Shown one piece after another: positions 29,135 to 36,414 of a stretch of 38,928 bases of DNA; within the stretch, counting starts at the first letter, position 1; every line of letters begins with the position of its first letter. The notes beneath the pieces are model-generated. The model saw nothing but the letters and a program-made list of their open reading frames with translations. It was not told the DNA's origin and made no database searches. The translations under genes and the position numbers were made by a program. This DNA comes from a virus. The DNA is taken from positions 1 through 38,928 of the IMG/VR virus record IMGVR_UViG_3300045934_000031; one strand, written 5' to 3'.

Positions 29135-29739
29135 GCTGCATGACTCCGTTTGGCCGGCACTGTTGCAGAGGTAGTTATAGCTCCGCCAGTTTTATCCGTT
29201 ACGCTTGCAGTGAGTAAGGGCGTGGTCGTATCATCGTCATAGATTATCAGGTTGCCGCTAGACCCGTCGGCGAGTTCAAAGCGATTGAGAAGTGCGGCTT
29301 TGATTCTTTTCATCATTAAGCCAAAGCTATTGGCGGACACAAAGCTTGCAGTGAGTGCATTCCATACTGCTGATGCGATACTTGTGGAAGTTAATGCATC
29401 GTCAAAATATACGTCGTCGAAGCTTTCCAAATCACTCACACCGTCGTTGTATTTAAAAATAAACTGATACTCGCCTTGAGCCGCAACGGGTGTCGCACTA
29501 TTCCAAAGAAAACGATATATGCCTTTCATGTCGGTATCAGTTCCGTTTAGATCAGTAAGGGTTTGAAACTTTGTCGTCCAGCCTGCTGCTTTAAAAGTAT
29601 TGTCATTAAAATCTAAGAACTGATTGTTGAGTTTGTTGCGTACCGCTGCTGTTACTGTTGCACCGATAATCGGCACGGCATTACGCATTAGCTCAAGTTC
29701 GATGCTTACGTTGGTATCGCCGACTTCAAAGTAAAGCAT
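29131..29739 (-). CDS. Tail/fibre accessory protein, Ig-like (202 aa)
   Basis: Protein of 202 aa starting MLYFEVGDTNVSIELELMRN. The N-terminal half is a beta-sandwich (IGATVTAAVRNKLNNQFLDF, then GEYQFIFKYNDGVSD) similar in type to BppU-like domains. The C-terminal half holds an amphipathic helix (FGLMMKRIKAALLNRF) and a beta end with many T and D. Structural role inferred from context. Confidence 0.6.
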   Translation of the reverse strand: MLYFEVGDTNVSIELELMRNAVPIIGATVTAAVRNKLNNQFLDFNDNTFKAAGWTTKFQTLTDLNGTDTDMKGIYRFLWNSATPVAAQGEYQFIFKYNDGVSDLESFDDVYFDDALTSTSIASAVWNALTASFVSANSFGLMMKRIKAALLNRFELADGSSGNLIIYDDDTTTPLLTASVTDKTGGAITTSATVPAKRSHAA

Positions 29740-29750
29740 AGCTGCATCCG

Positions 29751-30080
29751 TTACGTTTGAGGTGGAACCAGTTCGATAAAGCTACCAGGATCAATCGGAT
29801 CAAATCTTATATCATTAATTGTGCTTGCAACTACTGAACCACCGGAAATGTTATTGTAAAAATTAACTACTTGACTTCTATTGAAGGTAAAAAATTCAAT
29901 GGTCTTAAGAAAATTAGTCAGTATAGGCCGCAGCGTTACTCTCACAGTTGGTTGAGGCAAGGCCAATGCATTGTATTCGATTAGTTCTATATCACTATCA
30001 AGGACAGTATGCCCCGCTGAAATAGTGAGTTGAGCCGAGATCACCGATAATGGAAGTCTAAAAGTTTGGTTCTGAGCCAC
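29751..30080 (-). CDS. Small tail/fibre-region protein (109 aa)
   Basis: Protein of 109 aa starting MAQNQTFRLPLSVISAQLTI. It looks like a compact beta-domain (PTVRVTLRPILTNFLKTIEF) ending with ELVPPQT. It lies between fibre-type genes, 11 bases before the 202-aa gene. No family recognised. Confidence 0.55.
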   Translation of the reverse strand: MAQNQTFRLPLSVISAQLTISAGHTVLDSDIELIEYNALALPQPTVRVTLRPILTNFLKTIEFFTFNRSQVVNFYNNISGGSVVASTINDIRFDPIDPGSFIELVPPQT

Positions 30081-30082
30081 GA

Positions 30083-30370
30083 CTATTCACCAAAACATTC
30101 GTTTATAAATTGTGCTAACTGAAGGGCCTCATCTTTAGACCAGCACCGGCCGATTTGTTCGATATGCAATACCGGATCACCATTTTTCATTGAGATAATA
30201 TTATTATCTATTGGAGTAATAATAAGGTCGGCGTCTAAAATTTTTATTGAAGCCGATAAACGATATCCGTGGCCAAGTTTATCCCGGGTGGAAATAATGA
30301 GTGCTGGCAATTGATCCTTTGCCTTGGCGATCTCTTGAACCTCCTTAATGATTTGCAGATTGGTTTTCAT
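30083..30370 (-). CDS. Small unknown protein (95 aa)
   Basis: ATG 30370 (MKTNLQIIKEVQEIAKAKDQ) follows GGAGGTG at good spacing; an upstream frame start at 30427 lacks one. The content is alpha/beta, with SIKILDADLIITPIDNNIIS and LHIEQIGRCWSKDEALQLAQ. It overlaps the Cys-rich gene by 26 bases. No family recognised; perhaps not structural. Confidence 0.55.
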   Translation of the reverse strand: MKTNLQIIKEVQEIAKAKDQLPALIISTRDKLGHGYRLSASIKILDADLIITPIDNNIISMKNGDPVLHIEQIGRCWSKDEALQLAQFINECFGE

Positions 30371-30638
30371 TGAACACCTCCAAAAGTTTAGGGTTAGCAT
30401 AGCAACATTGCTTAATTTTTTCAGCACTTAATTTGCCAGCGGCGATGATCTTCATAATGGGCGCAGTTTTAATTTCATCTGTCTGATAGTTGCACCAATT
30501 GTCGCGCCAAATATTATGAATTTGGCATTTGAAATCATTGGCAAGATTTTGGCAGCGCAACCCGGCCTTGGTATAGCAACATTTGGCTTTGCAGATTTCA
30601 ATGCAATATCGATCATTGAGAGTCAAGGACATAAGCAA
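30345..30638 (-). CDS. Cys-rich protein, YkgJ-like CxxxCxxxCC (97 aa)
   Basis: Protein of 97 aa with RYCIEICKAKCCYTKAGLRC (residues 11-29, in part), CQIHNI, WCNY and a late KQCCYANP: nine Cys. The first cluster resembles the CxxCxxCC zinc/iron-binding group (YkgJ-like). The frame opens with TTG at 30638, eight bases after AGGAGG; an ATG two codons later is the alternative. It overlaps the propeller-like gene by 26 bases. A metal-binding role is likely; its place in the fibre region is odd. Confidence 0.58.
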   Translation of the reverse strand: MLMSLTLNDRYCIEICKAKCCYTKAGLRCQNLANDFKCQIHNIWRDNWCNYQTDEIKTAPIMKIIAAGKLSAEKIKQCCYANPKLLEVFNENQSANH

Positions 30639-31278
30639 ATCTTTTGCCTCCTGTTATACTGTAAGCTGTTTCACTTAACCCATAAAGTATAGTATTAAAA
30701 CTCCGGATCTGTGTCCCAATTTTCTGATCGTATTTTTTTATCGTTCCCTGTACGCTATCAGCACCAGTTAATATCCAAAGCCATCTACTATCATAATGTA
30801 AATCCCTGGAATTAGACGGGGCCGTAAAACTGCCATCAACCAAAGCCCAACTTTTTTTGCGGTCATATTTTTCAACATTGCCGCTGGTATTATTTATCGT
30901 CCAGCAATAACGATAATTGCCAGTCAAGCCTCGGAAAGAACCACTAATAGTCAATGTGTCTACGATCCTTCCAGTTTTCATATCAATTTTATGCACTGTC
31001 CCGGCCGCGCTTAATTTCCATAGATACCGACCGCGCCCCCACATTCCCTCTGGGTTGCCAGTCACACTGAAAGTTTTTATTGTTCTTGGTACATTGAATC
31101 TACCATCCATTTTAGTGATTGTGGCAGTAGTTAAATTACTAATATAGAACCAACGATTAGTTAAATGAAGGCAACAACTTCTTTGGTCTGCTAGTAAACT
31201 ACGACGTGGCCCAATCTGCCTTCTTTTTTTAAGATCATATTTTGTAAAATATAAATCTGGTTGAGCGACTATACCCAT
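30613..31278 (-). CDS. Beta-propeller-like protein (221 aa)
   Basis: About five degenerate repeats of 40-45 residues, each with an aromatic strand and a K-x-D/Y-D-x-K turn: RYLWKLSAAGTVHKIDMKTG, YRYCWTINNTSGNVEKYDRK, RWLWILTGADSVQGTIKKYD. This suggests a propeller of NHL or similar type, perhaps completed by oligomerisation. It follows the 440-aa repeat protein, whose stop it overlaps by one base. A binding or capping role at the fibre is plausible. Confidence 0.6.
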   Translation of the reverse strand: MGIVAQPDLYFTKYDLKKRRQIGPRRSLLADQRSCCLHLTNRWFYISNLTTATITKMDGRFNVPRTIKTFSVTGNPEGMWGRGRYLWKLSAAGTVHKIDMKTGRIVDTLTISGSFRGLTGNYRYCWTINNTSGNVEKYDRKKSWALVDGSFTAPSNSRDLHYDSRWLWILTGADSVQGTIKKYDQKIGTQIRSFNTILYGLSETAYSITGGKRFAYVLDSQ

Positions 31279-32600
31279 TAATCAATCACTCCGAGAATTG
31301 CATTGGCACATGTTATGGTATTCGTCGCATCTGTCCCGGTAGCCGTTGCCTTGACTCTGATATAACGTGCTGGGATATCGAATCTTAAACATTCCGCCCA
31401 TGTACCGTAAACGCCGATACTTGCGTCGTCCATGGAGTAGTCCGTCCACGGATCTTCGGGAAAGTCGAAATAAATTGAATCGTCTGCACTGTATTGCAGC
31501 ACGTAGGTTATATCGGTTGGCGTGTTAGCTTTAGTAGTATGATGTCCAAAAAAACCACGGCGAAATTTGAAACAATCCAACGATGCGCTTGTTGCCGTCG
31601 TGGTGACGTTATTATAAGTCGTGTTAATCGCCGTGAGGATTAATGTAGTGCGACGGGTGCCAGTGAGTAGATTTTGCTGATCGTCTATATTAAGCGACCC
31701 AATATCACCGTCCTCAACTGTATTCGGTGTGGCTCTATAGACACCGCCAACTTGTACTGGATTGCCTGCTGCGGCCGCATCGTTTGCGGCTGGCCCTTGC
31801 ACGAAAGTTCCGCCGGCGGCATTGCCTCTTTGAGCGTCATATGTGGCACCGTTAAACACATAGTTTGCTGAGATAACGGCAAGCCCCTGCAAATTAGCAG
31901 CGGTCAATGCGTCCGCATTAGGTTGCCTTACAACGGCACGCGTACCCCTTGTAGTCGCATCCTCAAGGGAAATAATTTGTGATCGCTTTAAATCAATGCG
32001 CGCTGCGGCTGCATCATTTTCACTAAGAACTGTACCCGCCACCTCATCAAAAATGAAGCCACCCATAAAAAGCTTAGAAGTGCCGTCCGTAAATCCAAGA
32101 TTGTCTGTTAATGTTTGATTATCGGCAACAGTGAAAGTTCCAGTCCCTGCGTTTGCTGTAACTGTCCACGAACCGCCTTGATTAGCTGTAACAGTTCCAC
32201 TGATTGGCACCGGGGTCGCACGTAATTGAGTGTCGGTTAAAGGGCCGGTAACCGCTACGGAACCCGAGACGGAGACTGTCCAGGCCCCTCCTTGGTTAGC
32301 GGTTACCGTGCCACTAATCGGAACCGGCGTTGCTCTTAATTGAGTATCAGTGAGTGGACCTGTTACTGCGACAGATCCAGATACTGAAACGGTCCACGCA
32401 CCTCCCTGGTTTGCAGTAACAGTGCCGCTTATTGGGACTGGTGTCGCCCTAAGTTGCGTATCAGTCAATGGTCCGCTAACAGGCACTGCAACAGCGGAGG
32501 CGTCACCGGTAATGACAACGCGCCTTGACCCGTCGACAAGCGCATATTGAGGCGTTCCGCCTGAGTTTGAAAACGCTTGAATTATATTTATGAACGCCAC
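31278..32600 (-). CDS. Fibre protein with identical 38-aa repeats (440 aa)
   Basis: After a 43-aa leader, two identical repeats begin GPLTDTQLRATPVPISG and end SVSGSVAVT (38 residues each), and a third, partial copy continues into NAGTGTFTV. The C-terminal 250 residues form a beta-rich domain (FRRGFFGHHTTKANTPTDIT, then FPEDPWTDYSMDD) that looks like a galactose-binding sandwich. Repeated TVTANQGG segments are typical of phage fibre or virion surface proteins. At DNA level the repeats are recoded: in about 30 of 38 codons a different synonym is used. Confidence 0.72.
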   Translation of the reverse strand: MAFINIIQAFSNSGGTPQYALVDGSRRVVITGDASAVAVPVSGPLTDTQLRATPVPISGTVTANQGGAWTVSVSGSVAVTGPLTDTQLRATPVPISGTVTANQGGAWTVSVSGSVAVTGPLTDTQLRATPVPISGTVTANQGGSWTVTANAGTGTFTVADNQTLTDNLGFTDGTSKLFMGGFIFDEVAGTVLSENDAAAARIDLKRSQIISLEDATTRGTRAVVRQPNADALTAANLQGLAVISANYVFNGATYDAQRGNAAGGTFVQGPAANDAAAAGNPVQVGGVYRATPNTVEDGDIGSLNIDDQQNLLTGTRRTTLILTAINTTYNNVTTTATSASLDCFKFRRGFFGHHTTKANTPTDITYVLQYSADDSIYFDFPEDPWTDYSMDDASIGVYGTWAECLRFDIPARYIRVKATATGTDATNTITCANAILGVID

Positions 32601-32607
32601 TTGTTAC

Positions 32608-33084
32608 CTACTCAACTAAGGATTCAACTAATTCTTTTATTTTTTCTTGATGCGGTACGCATCCATCCCATTCGCGCACAAGCAAAATAGTTTCGCTATC
32701 TCGGGTCACTGGCACTTGAATCTGATAGAAGCTGAACAATGTTTTTGATGAATCGTCATCAAGGATAACCCCGGATCGACGAAGTGCATCAATTGCATAC
32801 TTACATCCGCCAAGTAAATTATCGCTATCAACTTTCTTAGCGTCTTTATTATTGAATGTCCTGATGATCATAACCTCGGCCGGGCAAAGAGGTTGCTTGC
32901 TATAGCCTCGATTCGCAATGCCGACAAGATGCTGGTTACCAATTTGCTTGATGAGCCGGTTAATGATGTGCGTGTGGCCATACTGCATGTATCGATCACG
33001 CAGCATCTTGTTTAGCGTCGGTGTCGGGTCGATCCGATAAATTTGCCATTGCTTATCGGCAACTATTGCAAATGCCGGCTGCAT
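32608..33084 (-). CDS. RusA-like Holliday junction resolvase (158 aa)
   Basis: Protein of 158 aa. The key segment KKVDSDNLLGGCKYAIDALR, then GVILDDDSSK (about residues 80-113) matches the RusA pattern with Asp residues in D-x-D-N and D-D-D. It resolves branched DNA to help packaging. Its place between the holin candidate and the fibre genes, far from the replication genes, is unusual. The start overlaps the holin candidate stop by one base (TAATG-like). Confidence 0.8.
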   Translation of the reverse strand: MQPAFAIVADKQWQIYRIDPTPTLNKMLRDRYMQYGHTHIINRLIKQIGNQHLVGIANRGYSKQPLCPAEVMIIRTFNNKDAKKVDSDNLLGGCKYAIDALRRSGVILDDDSSKTLFSFYQIQVPVTRDSETILLVREWDGCVPHQEKIKELVESLVE

Positions 33085-33275
33085 CAGTTAGGCTTACTAA
33101 CTGCCCGTCTTAAACCGATTGCTGTTATTCCGCCTAGAATCATAGCGATAGCCGAGCTATAATCCAACGCTTGCGCATGAGTCGGTTCCACGAAATGAAT
33201 CACCAAACCCACAACGCCGGTAATCAAAGAACCAAAGCCCGCGATATAAGTAAGATATCCTTTTAGAAAATCCAT
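33084..33275 (-). CDS. Two-TM protein, holin candidate (63 aa)
   Basis: Protein of 63 aa with two hydrophobic helices: YIAGFGSLITGVVGLVIHFV (9-28) and SAIAMILGGITAIGLRRAV (about 40-58), and a basic C-terminus (RRAVSKPN). A strong ribosome site (AGGAGGTAAT) precedes it. Size, topology and position in the lysis cluster fit a class II holin that permeabilises the inner membrane. Confidence 0.65.
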   Translation of the reverse strand: MDFLKGYLTYIAGFGSLITGVVGLVIHFVEPTHAQALDYSSAIAMILGGITAIGLRRAVSKPN

Positions 33276-33276
33276 T

Positions 33277-33621
33277 TTAATTACCTCCTTTTGAAAATTG
33301 AACTACGGCTGCGCCTACAGCGAAGCCAATAATAATGCCTACGATTAAATTACCTATGTTGCTTTCTACATCAACACCCCCTTTGATAATTTGTTGTGAT
33401 CGCTTAAAACAATCATCCGCTTGTTTACAGCAAGCAATTCCTTTCGATAATTTCCCTGCCAGCACTTCACGTCCCTCTTGGTCGAAACACATAAGCGGAT
33501 TATCGATTACGGTACTACCAGGCTCGACCATAAAACCATTGGGGTTAGCAATAGCGTTAGAGTTCGTCCATAAGGTCGTTAATATAATCAAGCTGATCAG
33601 ATAGTTTTTTATTTCGGACAT
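33277..33621 (-). CDS. Exported protein overlapping the i-spanin gene (o-spanin position) (114 aa)
   Basis: N-terminal signal MSEIKNYLISLIILTTLWT with a site near NSNA, no lipobox; a Cys-rich middle (ACCKQADDCF, about 68-77), then a C-terminal transmembrane helix (GNLIVGIIIGFAVGAAVVQF). It begins 65 bases inside the end of the i-spanin-like gene in another frame, the lambda Rz/Rz1 arrangement, but it lacks the lipoprotein Cys of a typical o-spanin. The C-terminal helix is reminiscent of unimolecular spanins. Probably part of outer-membrane disruption. Confidence 0.55.
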   Translation of the reverse strand: MSEIKNYLISLIILTTLWTNSNAIANPNGFMVEPGSTVIDNPLMCFDQEGREVLAGKLSKGIACCKQADDCFKRSQQIIKGGVDVESNIGNLIVGIIIGFAVGAAVVQFSKGGN

Positions 33622-33793
33622 CGTCCGCCCCTTTTATGGTTGCAAGTTCTATTTCATTTTTGTAAACCTTTTTTGCTTGTTCTAATAAATCTAGTTTTAA
33701 TTTATCGCTTACTCTGATATGCTTTTTAATTACGTATTGTTGATAAATAGCGACTCCGATTAAGACTAGTATTGTTATATATGGCAGCATCAA
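33557..33793 (-). CDS. i-spanin (Rz-like) candidate (78 aa)
   Basis: Protein of 78 aa: MMLPYITILVLIGVAIYQQY is an N-terminal inner-membrane anchor, followed by a long charged helix (VSDKLKLDLLEQAKKVYKNE, then NKKLSDQLDYINDLMDEL). N-in, C-out topology with a periplasmic coiled coil is that of Rz i-spanins. Its last 65 bases overlap the next exported protein. The pair lies right after the endolysin gene. Confidence 0.68.
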   Translation of the reverse strand: MMLPYITILVLIGVAIYQQYVIKKHIRVSDKLKLDLLEQAKKVYKNEIELATIKGADDVRNKKLSDQLDYINDLMDEL

Positions 33794-33801
33794 TCCCCCA
33801 T

Positions 33802-34263
33802 CTAAGTTGAGACAATTATTTGATCAATATGCTTAACCCACATAGACCATAGACCAACGTGAATATGGCCCCGCTTCTCATAATAAATAATCTCACCTTT
33901 CCAGTGCAAGACTTCTTTTATCCAAAGAAAGACTTTAAGCGGCGATTGATCTAAAGGCTTCAAATCAAGGGCTTCGCCATGTTTATGCTGAGTGTCGCCA
34001 ATCGATTTGGCTCCATAAGGAATAACTCTTGCTTCATTTAATTCATCAGACACTAGACCACTGGTTACTTCTAAACGGCCGTTTGCGTCCCTTGCCGGCT
34101 GTGCGCATAAGTTTACAATCAGAAAAAGATTGTTGGCTTGCTCAATGGTTGGGATTATCTTTGCAGCTAGATCGGGCCTAGTCTTAGATACAACACATTC
34201 ACCCAATGTAAAATTTTTACTAAGCTGAATTTGTCGCCAGTCTGAAGATAGCTTGCGTTCCAT
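33802..34263 (-). CDS. Endolysin, M15 peptidase (153 aa)
   Basis: Protein of 153 aa with the M15A zinc signature: TQHKHGEALDLKP (about residues 90-102; S/T-x-H-x-x-G-x-A-x-D) and the second metal/catalytic segment KRGHIHVGLW near 134-143. The N-terminus (LSKNFTLGECVVSKTRPDLA) is also typical of phage M15 endolysins. It cuts peptide cross-links of the host wall. No signal peptide, so it depends on the holin. It overlaps the upstream gene by one base. Confidence 0.85.
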   Translation of the reverse strand: MERKLSSDWRQIQLSKNFTLGECVVSKTRPDLAAKIIPTIEQANNLFLIVNLCAQPARDANGRLEVTSGLVSDELNEARVIPYGAKSIGDTQHKHGEALDLKPLDQSPLKVFLWIKEVLHWKGEIIYYEKRGHIHVGLWSMWVKHIDQIIVST

Positions 34264-34634
34264 TAATGCACCCCAAATACAATCATCAATAATTTCTTTA
34301 CGGCTTCGACGTTTGTAACAACACCTCCTCCGGCAACAAGGATAATTGCAAATATCATCATTGCTTTTTGATATTTTGCTAAAGCATCTCTTATTTCTCG
34401 AAGAGTGTCTTTATACTCTTCAATGTCAACCTTAGCGCTTAAAGCCCGATCAATATTGTCCAAACGTTTAGTCATTTCCATTTGTGCAAACACATTCCTT
34501 TGCTGGCCGTCACCCATGCGGTGGTTAATGTCCCTAAGCTTTTGCTCATGTACCGCGCTCACCGTGACAATCTCCGTAAGTTTTTCAAAAATTTGATCAA
34601 TTTTATTTTCGATCCTTTCATTATCCTGTACCAT
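34263..34634 (-). CDS. Coiled-coil protein with C-terminal TM, XhlA-like (123 aa)
   Basis: Residues 1-85 are a coiled coil (RIENKIDQIFEKLTEIVTVS, then MEMTKRLDNIDRALSAKVDI); residues about 92-118 (AMMIFAIILVAGGGVVTNVE, then LLMIVFG) form one or two membrane segments. The layout resembles XhlA-type lysis accessory proteins. As first gene of the lysis cluster it may be a holin partner or a pinholin-type regulator. Confidence 0.58.
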   Translation of the reverse strand: MVQDNERIENKIDQIFEKLTEIVTVSAVHEQKLRDINHRMGDGQQRNVFAQMEMTKRLDNIDRALSAKVDIEEYKDTLREIRDALAKYQKAMMIFAIILVAGGGVVTNVEAVKKLLMIVFGVH

Positions 34635-34655
34635 TCATCAGTCCCCCCAGAACTA

Positions 34656-34686
34656 ATTTTACCTGATGTGTCCATAGGTTTGTCAA
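34656..34686 (-). promoter_or_regulatory. Possible promoter for the lysis cluster
   Basis: The 58-base gap before the lysis genes has TTGACA (34686-34681) and TAAAAT (34661-34656) on the minus strand. Both hexamers are good, but the spacer is 19 bases, longer than optimal. It is the only sizeable gap in this part of the late unit. Confidence 0.4.
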
Positions 34687-34692
34687 AAATAC

Positions 34693-35271
34693 TTAAGTGT
34701 CATAGATTACCTCGACGTAAGCACTTACATCGTAATCGGCTCCCCCGGCCCCTGCTGTAACGTCTAAGAAAAAATTTATCGTATCCCCGGCAACGAATGT
34801 GTCCGTACCGCGCGCTTGAGTACCGGAAGTTTTAAATTCCGTGTTATTCGCATTCACTACCAATGATGATAAAGTAAAAACTGTAGAGCCGTTTTTTCTG
34901 ATAGTCGGCGCGATTGTGGTTGATCCGACGAAAGCCGTGGTAAATATTTGTATCCCGGCACCAACAATAGAGCCTGGTCGAGTAACTACGTGGCCAAATG
35001 CTAAAGTAGTTGAATCATCGCTTATGCCTAGATACTTGTCCGTTGCCGATGCTGTAACTGAGCTGCCATATACTAAACATTCGCGCGAACCTTTTAATTC
35101 TTTTCCGATAGTTACGTCTTGAGCGAATAGAATATCGTTAGCGTTTGAGAATGGATCGCCTAAAATATCCTCTGCCAAATATCTAGTATTGTCTTTTAAA
35201 TTATTGGCATCAGTGAATCCTAACAGATCACCAAACACAAAATCGACTAATTTGTTATAAGTAAATGGCAT
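34693..35271 (-). CDS. Tandem tail paralogue 3 (192 aa)
   Basis: Starts MPFTYNKLVDFVFGDLLGF. Conserved with the two upstream neighbours: a start M-x-F-x-Y-x-K, NTRYLAEDILGDP (about 28-40), KELKGSR, RPGSIVGAGIQ, a beta C-terminal half with TQARGTDTFVAGDTINFFLD, and end VIYDT. These look like small beta-sandwich virion proteins carried as three tandem copies after the hub gene. Function unknown; a fibre tip or adhesin is possible. Confidence 0.65.
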   Translation of the reverse strand: MPFTYNKLVDFVFGDLLGFTDANNLKDNTRYLAEDILGDPFSNANDILFAQDVTIGKELKGSRECLVYGSSVTASATDKYLGISDDSTTLAFGHVVTRPGSIVGAGIQIFTTAFVGSTTIAPTIRKNGSTVFTLSSLVVNANNTEFKTSGTQARGTDTFVAGDTINFFLDVTAGAGGADYDVSAYVEVIYDT

Positions 35272-35274
35272 ATA

Positions 35275-35820
35275 TTAGGTATTAAGTACCACCTCAATAT
35301 TTGCCAATACTCTTGCGGTTAAAGTACCAGCGGTTGTAACGTCTATGAAAAATTGTATTGTGTCGTTCGCCAAAAAGGTATCCACGTTCCTTGCTTGCGT
35401 AGTCGAAGTCTTAAATTCCGTATTATTGGCATTGATATTCAGTGACGAAAGGGATAACACATCAACACCATTAATACGGACTATGGGAGTAACTATGCGA
35501 GCGCTAGTGAAGGCAAGAGTGTAAGCCTGTATTGCAGCGCCAACGATTGAACCTCCACGCGGGGCCACATGATCGAATGCCAAATAATCATCCGTGGCTG
35601 GAATCCCGCCCCAAAAAGTAAAGGCAAAGCGTGATCCTTTTATTTCTTTGCTCAAGGTTACGTCTGATAAAGCCATATTTACGTTATTGCTATTATTGGC
35701 CGGATCGCCGAATAGGTCTTCGGCAAGATAACGATTGTTGTCATTAACCTTTTTGAATGATTGGTGACCGTAAAAATTCCCGAATAAGTAGTCGCCTATT
35801 TTTGTATAGTTAAATGCCAT
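35275..35820 (-). CDS. Tandem tail paralogue 2 (181 aa)
   Basis: Starts MAFNYTKIGDYLFGNFYGH, with NNRYLAEDLFGDPANNSN, KEIKGSRFAF, PRGGSIVGAAIQ, NNTEFKTSTTQARNVDTFLA and end VVLNT. It shares motifs with both neighbours but is shortest (181 aa), with differences mainly in the middle. Paralogue 3 is its closer relative (both have NANNTEFKTS). A four-base gap to the next gene points to one transcript. Confidence 0.65.
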   Translation of the reverse strand: MAFNYTKIGDYLFGNFYGHQSFKKVNDNNRYLAEDLFGDPANNSNNVNMALSDVTLSKEIKGSRFAFTFWGGIPATDDYLAFDHVAPRGGSIVGAAIQAYTLAFTSARIVTPIVRINGVDVLSLSSLNINANNTEFKTSTTQARNVDTFLANDTIQFFIDVTTAGTLTARVLANIEVVLNT

Positions 35821-35826
35821 AACACC

Positions 35827-36414
35827 TCAAGTGTTGTAGACGATATCGATAGCAGCGGCTAACTCAAATAATGCCGAGCCCGCTGGTTGAAAATCCAAAA
35901 ATAAGCTAATTACATCATTGGCTACAAAATTATTCACTCCCCTCGCTTGAGTAAAAATAGATTTATATTGAGTAAGTACGATATCCAAACTTATCAGTGG
36001 CAAAGAAATAATATTCGATCCGTTTATCCTAACCCTTGGGACCACTTTGGCAGCAGTTGTAAAAAACGTTAGATTCATTAAAAGACTGATTCCGACAACC
36101 GAACCAGCACGGTTAGCTATATGGCCCAAAGCGTGTGTAGTTGAGAGTAGATTAAACACACCAACGTAAGTATCGCCACCTGAACTATCGATATCGCCAA
36201 AATAATTTAGGATCAGCCGGTCGCCTTTAATCTCATTAGTGCCCGATACATTAACGTCACCCGATGCAAAATTGACTGCGTTCCCATTTGAAGACGGATC
36301 ACCCATTATATCTTCGGCGAGATACCTGGTTGAATTCTTGATTGCATTGGCCGATTGAAAACCAAATAGATCGTCAAGAAGATAATCAGGCAGTTTTGAA
36401 TATGTGAAAGCCAT
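35827..36414 (-). CDS. Tandem tail paralogue 1 (195 aa)
   Basis: Starts MAFTYSKLPDYLLDDLFGF; NSTRYLAEDIMGDPSSNGN, NEIKGDRLIL, NRAGSVVGISLL, FTQARGVNNFVANDVISLFL, end DIVYNT. It shares one base with the hub stop (TAATG). It is the most diverged of the three paralogues. Likely a virion surface protein of the tail tip. Confidence 0.65.
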   Translation of the reverse strand: MAFTYSKLPDYLLDDLFGFQSANAIKNSTRYLAEDIMGDPSSNGNAVNFASGDVNVSGTNEIKGDRLILNYFGDIDSSGGDTYVGVFNLLSTTHALGHIANRAGSVVGISLLMNLTFFTTAAKVVPRVRINGSNIISLPLISLDIVLTQYKSIFTQARGVNNFVANDVISLFLDFQPAGSALFELAAAIDIVYNT

